A DNA stretch of 64,000 bases, taken from the NCBI GenBank assembly GCA_963678675.1, contig OY783199.1:25913546-25977545 (forward strand), given 5' to 3'. This document shows positions 1-12,200 of this stretch, piece after piece (positions within the stretch are counted from its first letter, which is position 1; every line of letters starts with the position of its first letter). A model generated the notes under the pieces. The model worked only from the letters and a program-made list of their open reading frames with translations. It was not told where the DNA came from and did not search any database. The position numbers were made by a program, and so were the translations under genes. The DNA comes from Xiphydria camelus. Its lineage: Eukaryota > Arthropoda > Insecta > Hymenoptera > Xiphydriidae.

Positions 1-2159
1 CGGTAGGAAAACACTCCGGAGAGCGTTTCACGCGGTGATTTCTTCGCGCCTCGCCCGATTTTACTCGGCGCGCGGGGCGAACTTTTACGGGCCGTATTTA
101 TAATGGACGCTGTCGTAGCGGGTATTATGACTGACGTTTATCGTTACAGAGGCGTTCCGTCGCGCGAGACGCCTCGCCGTTACGCGTACCATCGTTGCGC
201 GTTCCGACGGAGAAACTGAAATTCAATTGGAGCGCGCGCGAACGTTCTCCCGGGGGCGGATTTCCGGAGTGGCTGTCAAATAAAATGACGCACGGTCTGC
301 GTCACTCCGGGAATAACTGTATATGCGAGTCGCTTCGCTCCTCCTTGTCCACGTTATTACCGACATCCCCCCGCGTGCACTCGCTGAATCAGCAGCTGCG
401 ACTGCAGCTACGTACGACTGCCGCCGGCAATTTCCGACGATGGTACGTCGAATAAGTAACGTACGTACCTACGTACGTGTACGTACCTGGGTGCGCGCGT
501 CTCGTGTAGGTATGTTTGAGCGTGTAAGCGTGTTTCCTCCCTTATTTACACGGCGGACTGCCTCGCATGCAAATGTCTCTGCTGCGTTATTTGCTCGGGA
601 AGCAGGGAGGGGCGTGGGCGGGGAGGGGGGTAAAAAATTTTCCATTAACAATTTCGGAAGACAAACACCGCATTGCGCCCGTGTTTTCCCAATTGATCAG
701 CGAAAGTCAACAGCGATATAGGTTTTTACGCGAAGTCGACCAACTTTATCCGTCGCTCCACCCCCGCGCCACGTAGTTCGACGCATCACTCGCTCGCCCT
801 GGATTAATCTTATCTGGCAGCCTCGCGCACGCGTGCAGGACTCTGCGATTGGACGCTTCGCGGACGGACGATATCGCTTACACGCGTGCAAAATCCACCG
901 GTGGAAATTTGCATTAGGTACAGTCGCGCACTCGCCGAATAAACGCCGTTTAGCGACGCGACGTCATCGAACTGCGTCACACCGATTTAACGGCACGAAA
1001 AATCAATGACGGTGTGCTATAACTCCGGGCTGCAGTGATTTTTCCGATATCGATGCACCGATATTAAGTATTAAACTAATCAATCCGATAAGTAGAATCG
1101 GGTCAGCGTCGTTACACCGACGAGACGAAGGCGCGACCTGTCCCTGGAGGCACTCGTTCCCGGGGATATCTTCGATATCCTCGAGCGATCAGCGATTTGA
1201 TTTTAAACCCTTTCGAGCGCACACTAACGGTACTCCGTTATAACGGCGAAAAGTATTCGATTATTGGATATCGCCGCCCGACGCGATGCGGTCCACGTGT
1301 GGGTGAATGGCGACGATAGCAGTGCCTGAACGTGCGACGAACAATCCATTGCCACGTCATGTTCCGCTCGCTGCACAAACCGACGCGTATTCCATTATAC
1401 GTATACCTATACCTATACCTGTAGAATCGCGGGTACGCGCGCCCGTTATAGCCGCGTTCGTTCGACTCGCGTTATCCGTATCGCGCAAACACACTTTGCC
1501 GCCTCGAAAAATAACCCTTAAAACCGCGTATAAGATAATCCCTCGCGCGCAAACACGTTTCGCTTCGACCTTTTACGGGCGTGCGTTTATACGCGTTCGC
1601 GGCACGCGGATACCCTTTAAGCGCGTACCGTGCGGAACGCTAGAAAAAACTTTGGCGATTCGGCGTGGGCGCGTGTATGCTACGATTTACACATATCCCC
1701 GCGTAAATATTCGCACGCGTGAATCCACCCACGCAGCTCGGCTTTGATTGAACGTTATTTCGCACAAAGCCCACCCGAACTGCTCGTCTGAAAGGAGCGT
1801 TAAACAAATTTTACCCGGACGCCTCATCCGCGACAGGTATCTCAGGTATCCGTATATCGACCTCCTTCACGACCCCCTCCTGCCCTTCCACCGACCACTT
1901 CCCACCCCCGCCGATGCGCGTAAACAGAATGAACGACGTTCTACAAATTTGCAGAGCTTGCGCCACCTCACCGAGGTGAACAGGCGCGGTAAAGTAAAGT
2001 TTGATAATAGCTCGTACGGGTGGAAAAGTATTATACGGATTGCGTACGATCCATACGCGGTTCATACGCGGTTTTTCTCGTTTAGAAGCTGAAATTGCAA
2101 TGCTCGTGTTGCTTCGCGAAATTTGATCCGTCGTATTGGACTTGTTATTTTCAATTGTT
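1..2159. other. Non-coding flank, no gene recognised
   Basis: CpG-rich sequence with several open frames of 60-146 codons on both strands. None resembles a known protein, overlaps paired splice signals or keeps a consistent frame. A short run of the hexamer TATACC sits near 1402-1420. I see no RNA gene here. Confidence 0.5.
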
Positions 2160-2600
2160 AATTGTTTACCCCGGATTTGGATTCGGCGAGCCCGAAAACC
2201 CCCGAGTAGGGACTTTGGTAGAGGTCGGACCATTTTTATGAATTTCGACTTTTGAAATTTCGACGCCGAATTCGTATTCCGCGACCATGAAAACCCCCGA
2301 GTAGGAACTTCGGCAGAAATTTGGCCATTTTTACGAATTTCGATTCGCCGTAGCGCGTCCGCCATCTTGAATTTCGGAATTTGAATACCGAAATCGTATT
2401 TCGCGACCCTGGAAACCCCCGAGTAGGGACTTTGGTGGAAATCGAACCATTTTTACGATTTTTGTCCGCTACGTAGCGTCCGCCATTTTGAATTTTGGAA
2501 TTTTGACACCGAATTCGGATTCAGCGACCTCGAAAACCCCCGAGTAACAATTTTGGTGACGATCGGACCGTTCGGTAGAAGACAAGTTTCCTGGTACCTA
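2160..2600. repeat. Tandem repeat, about 122-bp unit, four copies
   Basis: The landmark ACCCCCGAGTAGG (or a close variant) recurs at 2195, 2290, 2412 and 2533, giving spacings of 95, 122 and 121 bp; the first unit is about 26 bp short. Each unit carries the same order of segments: the landmark, an ACTTTGG-type segment, CCATTTTTACGA, then, in two units, a CGTCCGCCAT(C/T)TTGAATTT segment. Copies are diverged, so this is an old satellite or the internal repeat of a mobile element. No coding potential is supported. Confidence 0.85.
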
Positions 2601-2806
2601 TCTAAAGTAAAGGGTTAAACAACTCCCGGAAGTCATTGTACCTGCTCCGTGCACCTGCTGAGGAATGTCGATGTTTTGACATATGCTTCTATGTCTGGTC
2701 CCTTTAACGACCGCAGACGGTAGAAAAAACGTAAACACAAGCGAGGGTCGCAACTAAGTAGCGAGGGCCTCGAGCAGGTAGCAAGCGTCTGTCGCGTTCT
2801 CTTTCT

Positions 2807-2908
2807 CTCTCGTATACTCGATCGCAGCTGTCTCTCTCGCACTCGTGCGCTCTTTCTTCCTCTCGCATACTCGATCGCCGTTCTCTCTCGTACTCGTGAC
2901 GCTCGCTC
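2807..2908. repeat. TC-rich duplicated 54-bp segment
   Basis: Two imperfect copies of a pyrimidine-rich block with the shared core ATACTCGATCGC start near 2807 and 2861. It reads as a minisatellite of two units in a longer CTCTCTCG-rich stretch. Confidence 0.6.
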
Positions 2909-2912
2909 AGCT

Positions 2913-3114
2913 GGGGTAAAGTGGTTCTACTCGGATCACAGTTTCAAACGACGATTATCTCGTTAACTATGAACTTTTCGCCCCTATTGGTACGATACTT
3001 TTTGTAGATCGAAACGTGATCTTTAAAAAAGTATAACACCAATATAGCCGAAAAGTCCATAAATAATGAGATAATCGTGGTTAAAGTTGATCGGAATTTT
3101 ACCGCTCTAGGAGA
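2913..3114. repeat. Degenerate foldback element (inverted repeat)
   Basis: The left arm contains ACGATTATCTCGTTAACTAT followed by GAACTTTTCG. The right arm holds its approximate reverse complement, CGAAAAGTCC then ATAATGAGATAATCGTGG. Weaker complementarity continues outward to GGGTAAAGTGG on the left and TTTTACCGCTC on the right, giving an element of about 200 bp. Mismatches along the arms suggest an old MITE-like insertion. Confidence 0.7.
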
Positions 3115-4929
3115 CAAGACTGAAAGTCTGTATCGTGTATCGATCGCGAAAGTGCTCGAGATACTCGAATCGCGAGAATAAGATGCATCGCCGATACTGC
3201 TATTCGTGAAACTGTGCGGATCGTGAGATTTTTAATTTGGAACCAGACGCGTCAAGACGTGCGTAACGATGAGCGAAAGGATGCGAGAAATATAAAATAT
3301 AAAAAATACGTGTATTATAATAAGAAACACAGATATCTGCGGACCATAGCCTAGCGATTATAGGCACTTTTTTAAGTCGACGTTCGCTGTATATTGTAAT
3401 AACTACGTCGAATCAATCAAACCACTCGATTTTCTTATCTCGTCACTTACTCGTATAAATGTATCGTATTTGTATTGTCTCTCAATAAAACGGATCCTCT
3501 CACGCGAGGCGGGCCCCGATGAAAGAAAGTCCCATTTCCAGACGGATCGGTCCGACTTGAGATAGGTACGTATGCGAGATGATACGTTTTATACGTCGCA
3601 GTAATTCGCTTACACGGTTGCCCGATAAAAGGAACGAACGGTATGCAATATAGCGCAATCGAATTTGTCACTGCTCGCTGAATAAATGACACATAGGTAC
3701 CTACAACTGTACACCAATATCGAGAGCGGATTCTGGCACGTGAGCTAATTGCAGGTTTATTAATACGCTTCATCAATCGTTACCGTAACGAGTAACGAGC
3801 GCACCTTGATGCGGACGTTGGGGGGCGACGTGTGTATACGTATATGTGACTCTAAAAAAATGAGTTTCCTAGACCAGACGTCAACGATATTAAACTGACC
3901 TATCGTACCCGTCATCCGTTAGCGCCGGCACATTTTCCTCATCCCCGATCGAACGAGGTAACACGTGCGTCCGCGCGACAACTCGCAAAATAATTCCTAT
4001 ACTGTAATTTCGACGATGAAACGTACTGTTTCATATGCAACATTTGGAATGCGTTCGATGGAACGTGAACTAAATATATCACGTTCCCCCGCGGCCAGAA
4101 TAGACTTTAGCGTATCGCGTAAAGCTTATTGGATATACGAACCGAGGTAAAATTGAAGCAGGGATACATTGCCGTTGCAACGATCGAAAGTTTTAATCAT
4201 AATGGCGTTTCCCCTTATAACTACTTTCTTTCATCGCGCCCCGTGCCCACCTCCCACAAACTACACAATACATATATCTATATGTATAACTGGCTGTCAC
4301 CCTGTAACTAACTACATTACATCCTACTTCTCTATTGATTCCGATACGCGTTATTTATACGAACGCTATGTAATAATCTACTGTACTGTCTGTCCTATTG
4401 CGGTGTGTGTATTTCGATTAAAAGGGATCTACTAATTAAACGACTACCCAGCGTTCCATACCATCAGCAACCCATTAGATTAATCGCGATCGCGTGTACG
4501 GTATGCGTCAAACGCGGGTAGAAACGATGATGCAATTGGTTAATTCGATTGAATTGGGACGCATTTATTCTTTTTATTTTTGACGAGATATTTACACGCG
4601 GGTCAGGGAGGATAAAGTACAATGCAAAGTTATCATTATTTCTTTCCCTACTTTTTTCAGGAACTATCATAAACACATCGTTTTATTTTTATTTCTAGTG
4701 GATGAAGCAAATACATAATTAGAAGAGATAATTCAAGATAGCCCGAAAAACAATCCAGTTTTTATTTCACAATGTTTGCTGGCCGGATGATCATTGTTAC
4801 ACGCAACTCCCAGATCAACGCCAAATCGATCAACCGTGATAGTCCGTCAAGTTGCAGGATCAAATTTTAATTTACATTTAATTGGACAACTAACAATTAA
4901 CGAGTAATCCAGAGAGTAACGATTTGGGG
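3115..4929. other. Intergenic stretch downstream of MMADHC
   Basis: No conserved reading frame is seen. The part next to 4930 should contain the 3' untranslated region of the minus-strand MMADHC gene; several TTTATT strings (AATAAA on the minus strand) near 4562-4765 could be poly(A) signals, but none stands out. Confidence 0.4.
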
Positions 4930-6162
4930 TTAGTACTCATTTATATTGTTCACTACGTCCTTTAAAAAACCGGTACTCGGCGGCGCTGTAGTGTAGAGGC
5001 TTCCTACAAACGGATCAGGGACGCGATAGTGAGCGCAGAAATATGTTAAATTTCGAAAATGACATTTCGTTCGATAAAAACCTGCTGCTTACCGACAAAG
5101 TTCTTCGCGTCGCTCTCTTTTGATATGACCTTGCAGTAGTTTTTCTTGTCGATTTTAAAGCCGAGGCAGCGAAATCGTTGGTCCGTTTTATATAAGCTGC
5201 CACTTTTGTGTCTGTTCAAATACGGCTGCCCGCTAAACGGATTGATGAAGTCTGCCCAATAGCCGGCCATTTTCAGTTTCATACAGATGTCCGACGCTGC
5301 CAAAACAAACTGTAAAAGGAGCTCGATATTGCAGTACGTGAATTATGAATTCAGATTGCAATTAGTCCAGTGCATTTGTACTCACGTATTTCGCTAGCTT
5401 CTCAGTTTCCACCTCCCTGCTCCACCTCGTCGATCTCTGATTGGGCTTTTGATTTATTGTTACTATAGTGAGCTGAGGAGATTTTACTTCCGTGCATCCC
5501 GGAAATAGCTCCGAGATGCCTCTTCTCAATAGAAGCGGACACTCCTGAGCTACGCAGTGTAGAATCGGGCGTCCTTCAAAATGCTTTTTAATCCACTGAA
5601 CACTCTCCCCGTCTTGAGTCTCAATTTCTTCCAAAAAATCGTCATCTTGCAATAGGATGGAGTCAGTGTGGACTTGAGCAGTGGTAAACGCGTCTAACCA
5701 ACCGGGTCCTATGCTACCCGGTAAATAAAATCGAAAGCCCCTCGGAGTCAATAGTTCCCAATTAGGATTGGCTCCGAATTCTGTATTCTCGATATCTGTG
5801 CGACATATATTATTCCACATATTAGTTCAAAAAGATTACTCCAAAATCTGTACATTTTCGAGTGATAACTTTTAATGGTTCGCAAGTACAAAACATACGC
5901 ACATTTTGTGATTATAATATGGAGAAATATGAGTAACGATATAGAACTTCAAACGCGGGAACAAAACTTATAATGAGGGAAAAATCGCAGTTCTTTAAAG
6001 ATAAGGATTCTGCTTATTACCGTCCAAAGGCTCCCCATCGGATTTAATGACCTTGTAAGAATTGGTATTCTTAAAACTCTTTCGAGAATATTTAGCCTTA
6101 AAGAAAAAGTACACAGGCTGAGCGGTGCAACCTTTTTTCACGTTTCTTATCGCACAAAGCAT
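4930..6162 (-). CDS. MMADHC: MMADHC/cblD-like cobalamin trafficking protein
   Basis: Family role: MMADHC receives B12 from MMACHC and directs it to cytosolic methionine synthase or mitochondrial methylmalonyl-CoA mutase. Coding exons run on the minus strand: 6162-6021, 5795-5386, 5309-5093 and 5003-4930, with phases 1, 0 and 1 agreeing at all three introns and a product of 280 aa (the human protein is about 296). Recognisable blocks are FRFYLPGSIG, CPLLLRRGISELFPG, GYWADFINPFSG, RFRCLGFKID, YCKVI and, in the last exon, VGSLYTTAPPS, all co-linear with the vertebrate protein. The N-terminus is basic and serine-rich, like a mitochondrial leader. The chosen ATG directly follows a splice acceptor (TTTTATTTCAG), so a 5' exon must exist; a candidate donor at 6757/6758 would add five in-frame codons starting at 6772. 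Frame continuation past 5093 is intronic. Confidence 0.93.
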
Positions 6163-6757
6163 CTGAAATAAAATAGTATCCAATTAAGAGGTTATGTTTG
6201 GTGCACTTGCACTATTCGATGCGCGTCAGTACGAAAAGAAAAAAGCGGATTCCACAGAACTGATGAAGCTTTACTGACTTCACAAACTACATTCTGTTAT
6301 CACTTAGATTAAAAATTTACATACTGGATTTGGATTACGTATCGAAGATGGTGAATTATTCTAGATCGACTATCCCGCAGCGACATTTATCGAAACATAT
6401 CGAATTCGGAACTGTGGCGCCGTCTAATCCAGTAACGAGAGCGACGAAAGTAAGGAATGCGTGCCCCTGCGTACAGAGAACCCGTCGTAAAACTATGTAT
6501 ACCCGTAGGCACTTTTAAAGGGGCACACCTCATAATTTCTTTTTAAGAAGAATTATATTTTGCAAAGAATAGAAGTATCGCGTCTATTATGCTGAAGACT
6601 CAAATAATAAGGACTTTGGAATTTATCTTCTTCAATTTGTTCTTATCTTATGAACTGGATATTCCCGAGTAGAATAAAATATTTGCTTTAATTTTTTTGT
6701 ATCAATTTTATTTTCAAATTCATTACCTAAAAAGTACAGTATATGTAGATCAATTAC

Positions 6758-7030
6758 CTGTTCACGATACATTCCGGAACATAATCAAAAACAACAAGTT
6801 TTCCACCTTGTCTTTGTGGCAATAAAGAAAATCCAATAAGCACGCTCGCTCTAATTAACTTTCGAAATTCACTCACACATTGAGATATCGTACATACATA
6901 GCAATATAGTCCCTGCAATCGGTGTGCCAATGTACAATTTCCTTCAGCCATTTCCTTCATTCGCATGTCATACATCGCGCATCCATTGCAATCAGTCTTG
7001 CCGTTACTCCTAATTAAATTGCAAGACTCG
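6758..7030 (-). other. Candidate 5' exon of MMADHC
   Basis: The MMADHC start codon abuts an acceptor, so a leader exon lies upstream. The best donor found is AACAG|GTAATT at 6758/6757. Joining it to the acceptor at 6163 brings an upstream ATG at 6772 (five codons, preceded in frame by TGA) into frame with the main protein. A different frame of this stretch is open for over 90 codons and has a cysteine-rich translation that I do not recognise; it could be an upstream ORF or chance. The upper boundary is not defined; a GA-rich microsatellite lies just upstream. Confidence 0.35.
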
Positions 7031-7037
7031 CTCACTC

Positions 7038-7040
<3 letters not shown>

Positions 7041-7097
<57 letters not shown>
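7041..7097. repeat. (CT)n / (GA)n microsatellite
   Basis: About 57 bp of nearly pure CT dinucleotide on the plus strand, GA on the minus strand. It sits immediately upstream of the candidate MMADHC leader exon, where GA runs can act as binding sites for GAGA-type factors in insects; that role is inference. Confidence 0.9.
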
Positions 7098-7099
<2 letters not shown>

Positions 7100-7270
7100 G
7101 CTAACGTGTACAAATAGCCTAACTACAAAGGATATGTCATAATCGTAAGCCTCGACCATATTGCTGAAATTTTAAACTTCCCTTCAGTATGCAACTCGCG
7201 TGCGCTTCGAGGTCCTTTGAGTTGCAACAAAAAAACCTGTGTCACGTTCGAATATATTTATCCGCTATTA

Positions 7271-7276
7271 TTTATT
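7271..7276 (-). promoter_or_regulatory. Candidate poly(A) signal of the CRAL-TRIO gene
   Basis: TTTATT on the plus strand reads AATAAA on the minus strand, about 715 bp past the CRAL-TRIO stop codon. It is the first canonical hexamer I noticed downstream. Use of it is not shown by the sequence. Confidence 0.3.
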
Positions 7277-7434
7277 AGGATTGCCTACGCGTACTTCACT
7301 TCATCGTTCGTGTAAGTTAACTTATGAGATCATACGCTTTCTCAAATTTTGTCTATTTATCCTTCGTTTACCCTTAGATATAAGTATGCAGAAAAAATTT
7401 ACTCGGAAACGACACGTTACTCCTTCCTATGTGT

Positions 7435-7468
7435 GACTGCACCATGATAAGGGTATCACGGTGCAGTC
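7435..7468 (-). other. 15-bp hairpin in presumed CRAL-TRIO 3' UTR
   Basis: GACTGCACCATGATA (7435-7449) and TATCACGGTGCAGTC (7454-7468) flank a four-base loop. As plus-strand RNA there is one A-C mismatch; as minus-strand RNA the same position is a G-U wobble, so all 15 pairs form. The site is about 525 bp beyond the stop of the minus-strand CRAL-TRIO gene and upstream of a candidate poly(A) signal, so it may be a structured 3' UTR element. It is too short for a microRNA precursor. A remnant of a small transposon is the main alternative. Confidence 0.6.
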
Positions 7469-7991
7469 GCCCTTCTCGGGTGATCGGGAGATCGAAAACG
7501 ATCATATCCCCGCGATTCCCTTTTCAGTAATCGAGCCTTACGAGTGATAGACTTTTTCAATACCTAAGATTATTTTCAAGTACGCGAACTTATAAACTAG
7601 GTCGGTCTTCTCGCTGCGCATTGCGCAAAAGAGACTTCCAGTTAGGTAACTGATTCCACCGTCAGGCAGATCTTGTTTTCACAGACGCGCGTAGGTCTAT
7701 ATCTATATCGGTTATCATTTAAAGATTAAAATATACTTCGTCGATAGTCCCTACCGAATAAAAACAATTATTTACAAAATACCACGACGAAATCGATGCG
7801 TCCTGCGACCGTCCCAACTTAGAAATGTATTTCTTTCCTCGTAACCGTATGAACTTTCTCCCCATGACTATATGATTTTACTATTCTCCGCGGGACAATC
7901 GCTCTCGCGTACATGCCGATAAGAATAACAGCACGCGTTTACGCCTCGACGCCGCAGTGGACGCTAGAGCGCGGCGAAAGTTCCGCGATCG

Positions 7992-9213
7992 TTAATCCAC
8001 CTCTAATTTCCTGAACGATCCCGAAATTCCACCGAGGCCCTCGCTCGAGGCGCCGCAACTCTCTTTCGGTGAGATTTCGATGAACATGTCGTCGAGGGCC
8101 TTCAACTGGTCCCTCTTCGCGCGCAAGGTCTTTTTGAAGACGGCTGAAAACGAAAATACCGATGAATAAAAAATCGGCGACTCAACTCCGACGATCAACC
8201 GGTTGATGATGACATTCCGGAAGCTGCTCTTCGTAAAAGCTTCAATCGACTCACCGATCATTTCGATAAGCGGAACTTCACCGCCGTATTCCTTCGGTAG
8301 GATTTTCGGATCGACGGCTTGCTTCAGTTCGTCCAAATTTTTATGCACCTGAAATTCGCGATCGGCATCGATAAAGAATTGTCCCACATGCGAAACGTAT
8401 CAAATCGGAGCACCTCCGGGAAAATTCCATCGACTCACCAGAATACGCGACTTCAGTTTCTCGTTCAGCAAAGAAATAGCAAACTCGATGATCTTCGTGG
8501 CACAGGTGGGAATGTTGATGAAGTGCGTCTCCTTGTGACGCATCGGAGTGCTGTTCTGTATGCACCTCAGCATATTCCGAATATCGGTTAACGACCAGGC
8601 GCTGAGATGTCCCATCGTCAGGCCCGACTCGTCGTTCACGTGGGTGTAACCGCGTACCTGATTCTCCTCCTCGTCCATCAGAGCCTCCACGACGAGACTG
8701 TGAGCGCGAGCCATTTGCGCCGAGGTGAACTTGTACGGATCGAAGCGTCCTGCCGTCGAAGGGGAAGCGTTCGTTATTTCGCACATCACGTTAATCGGAC
8801 GTACGAATGACGTCGCACTCACCGGCACACGAGAGGATAACTTTACGTCCATGCTTGTCCCTTTCCAACATGGGCACCAAGTATCCGCTGTCGATGATAG
8901 CCTCCAGCTCGGGGTCGTCGATGCTCAAGTTCTGGAACCAATTTGGATACAGCTGCCTGATGGTGAGATAGCGCTCCAGCATGTCCTGGGCCATCGGCAC
9001 GCTGAATTTCTTCGTCCTGAGGAACCTCAGCAGGAAGACCGCGTCGGTTCTGCAATTCTTGATGGACGGATGCTTCAGGATCCAGTGTCTGAACTGCTCC
9101 AGAGATTGTTCGCGCGTCTTCTCGTCCTCCCTGAGCTCGGCTCGCGCCGCCGCTTGAGCCTCGGCGCTCAGTCCGCACTCGTAGTCTACCTGCTGTTGTC
9201 CTCCCATGCCCAT
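7992..9213 (-). CDS. CRAL-TRIO domain lipid-transfer protein (TTPA/clavesin-like)
   Basis: Cytosolic proteins of this family carry small hydrophobic ligands such as tocopherol, retinal or phosphoinositides between membranes. Coding exons: 9213-8823, 8749-8439, 8348-8255 and 8143-7992 (phases 1, 0, 1 agree), giving 315 aa, the usual size. The CRAL_TRIO_N helices lie at about residues 37-83 (FLLRFLRTKKFSV), the lipid-binding Sec14-like domain at about 105-260 (GRKVILSCAGRFDPYKF, GLTMGHLSAWSLTD, then LPKEYGG). The segment NEKLKSRILVHK aligns with the basic patch that contacts phosphoinositides in TTPA, from memory of that family. The C-terminal helix holds KRDQLKALDD. The ATG is six bases inside an exon that begins after a TTACTTTTAG acceptor, so a non-coding first exon lies upstream, not located. 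Insects have many paralogs, so I give no symbol. Confidence 0.93.
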
Positions 9214-9219
9214 GGTCGT

Positions 9220-12200
9220 CTAAAAGTAAATGGCGCATCGAAGAAATCGTTCGGAATTGACGTTTCGTTTTCGGTATCTCAATTTGCGGTCGAGTTCTTA
9301 ATTACGAGAGACGCGTCGAATTAGGCCGAGACGCGCGCACGATGACGTGTCCACCGGCAGTTAAAAACACGACGCCGATGCAACGCATTGCAGTCGTGCA
9401 ACTGTCGCGTGCCCGTGGAACGACGGGAATATAAAAGTGGAGAGGACGTGACCGCTAGTCGGAATCGTTTACATAATTCAATATGCCTCGGTGCGTATGT
9501 CGCGCGTGTACCGAGCGTTCCGAAAGTGCGCTCTTCGCGATGCGATAGGCATCGATCGAATTGTAGAAAGGATTCGAGACTTCCGTGAATGTTAAACTAT
9601 TTTTCACTTTCTCAACCTAATGACCAACCTTAAAATTGCCGCTTGACCTTTTAAGTACACGTAATTGTGAGAGAATTACATTATCTAATTGAGTGTATCA
9701 AGCGGGATCGTCGAGCTACGTATGTAGAAATTGGCGCTTTGCCGCAATTGAAAGAAGACGAAGAAGAAGAAGAAGAAGATGGAAACGACGCGTGTAGAGA
9801 CTACAGGAACGCAAGAAAGTCGATTCGAATGAATTGACGTGCGTTTCGCGAAGGTCTCACGGGACGGGTCTCCGTTCGCTTTGATATTACTCAATCAATT
9901 ACTAATTTTATATCCCAACACACTCGCCCACTTGGTAATCAACGGCGAGCGTATACGAAAATGAAAGTGAGACGAGTATAGCCACCATACAATCGAGCGC
10001 GTACGCACTAATACACTGTCCCACGTGTACGCGCGTATACGTATATGTAACATACGCGGCTTTCTATTTAAAGTAGATGATGGGGAAATGTAAGGCGAGC
10101 GATAACACCGCAGGCTGGATGAAATCGAAAATACGAGGTAGTCGGTACACACGGCACGGATTTTATAATATTTATACATATACATGAATCCTCGATAAAG
10201 GCATCGAGATTCGAAACGATACATTATTTATTAGATATTATTCCAATAACCGCATTCGGTTGTACCCAAGAAATTCTCCTTCAGAGTGCAAGACGGCCGT
10301 AGAAATTCTTACAGTCCACCACGATTACGGTACACCTTCCTAGGCGCGTGTCAATTTTCATAATTTTCTCGGCCTTCGAAAGTGAAGGTATCTGCGCCGT
10401 GAACGTAGGTATCGCGAATGACGAAAAATAAAATTGTTAGGCTGAAGTGCAACTTCTCAAAGTTCACTGGGGATTTCGATAATTCGATGATTGAATCTTC
10501 GTCGCTCTCCAAGAAAAAATGAGTTACTTTTCATCCGTATCGATAGACATACATTCGACTTTCCGGGAAAAGTCTATATTTTGAAAGGCGTTAGATAAGT
10601 ATCCGCTCGATGGAAAAGTAAAATTTTCGAACACCGACTTTCCTTCGGAAAGTGATTTCCCGTTCACACGTGACTTGTCACCACCAATACCTTACGCACC
10701 TGTCGCTGGTGTAGAGCGAACTTTTATACTTTCACTCCTTTTGCAATTAAGAGGCAGGACCGTCTGTGTGCAGGTTTACTCTCCAATCCAACGATTCCGA
10801 AACACACGGGTACGACACTCGTCGGAAGTCGAGATACTTTGAAATATTTTCGAGCAACGAAGCGCGAACCGATGCGGTCCCGACGAGCGAAGGGAGCGAT
10901 CGCTCCGCGGAGATGTTAAACGTCGAGACACTCGAACCGAAGTAACCTGGTCGCTTAGGCGAGCGATCAATTTAAGAGGGGAACTTCAAGAAGGAGGTTG
11001 TCGAATTTCCTACGACCCTCACCCACATCGCCTCCATAAAATTCGTGACGGCTCTGATTTCCTGGTTCGTCCGCGGGAAATCACCGAAGAGTCATTGTGT
11101 CGCTGCCTTCGTCTTTACAATGCTCTTTACATTTTTTTTTCCATACTAAACGGTGGTCGTAATATGCATGGAAAGTCTACGTTTTGTTTTTCTCTCCCAA
11201 TGGAAAATACCTATTCTCCGTTGGCATTTCCACGCGCACGTCATCTCGACGATGTTTCCAATTTCGTATATTTCAGTATCCTCAGCGAGATTCGAGATCT
11301 CGTCGTCGTAAAATGGAAGCAATTAACACGGCTATATTTGATCATTAATGACTGAACGTGCGTCAAGTGACGTCATTTATAGGTATATGCTCGGTTTTCC
11401 CGTCATTTTCAAAACCGAAATCCGTACCTCTCTTACAATATTATAAAGAATACGAAGGTAAGGTACTTTATATATGTATTTTGTGCCGATTACAGTCATA
11501 AATATATGAAATAACGATAATATGTTATACACGAGATGCTTTTAATTTCTTCCAGTCACGTATTATAATGATCGCACGCGTATATAGGTATAGTAAAAAT
11601 GAAAGGGAAAACGCGAACATTTTCAATTCGTCATTAGCATGAATTTGCGAGTTCAAGATACCCACACATATACGCGAATCGATCCTCGAAATGGAAGTGA
11701 GCAGTCCTGACCGAGACGCAGGAGGCACATCTCGTAGATATATATATTCATATGTACAAAGATTCACTTTCTTCTCGCGGCCTTCTCTCTTACTTTCTCC
11801 TCGGGCAGACCCTCGACCGCTTCAACGAGTAACAGGGCCGTTTTTATTTACTCTTTTTTCTCTTCTTCGCCTCGCACGTCGAAAACGGTCCCCCCTCTCT
11901 TTTCTCAAATCCACCCACGTTTGCGAGAAGAGAAATTTTAGGTTTTTGCAATCAATTTCGTAGAGTTACGAGAGCACGTACGGAGGGTCTCTCCTCTCGT
12001 TCCAATTTTAAGCTTTCGACCGATTTCCTGTACAAATACACCGCGCGACGCATTCGACTCGGTCTCGGTTTCTCTGCACTTTCCGTGCAAAATTTCAAAA
12101 CTCGAATCACCCGGGTCCTTGATTAGCGACGACTGTCTAAACGATTTCACCCTTATTGCATAAGGCCGCGCGAATACTTCGAGTGCCGCTGCCCGAGGCC

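Noticed and set aside
5046..5092. Direct continuation of the MMADHC frame past 5093
   Set aside because: A GTAAGC donor at 5092-5087 and a downstream exon encoding VGSLYTTAPPS, which aligns with the known C-terminus, show this is intron.
6754..7035. Cysteine-rich frame as a separate gene
   Set aside because: It lacks an ATG at its open end, is unlike any family I know and coincides with the expected MMADHC leader exon; kept only as a candidate leader.
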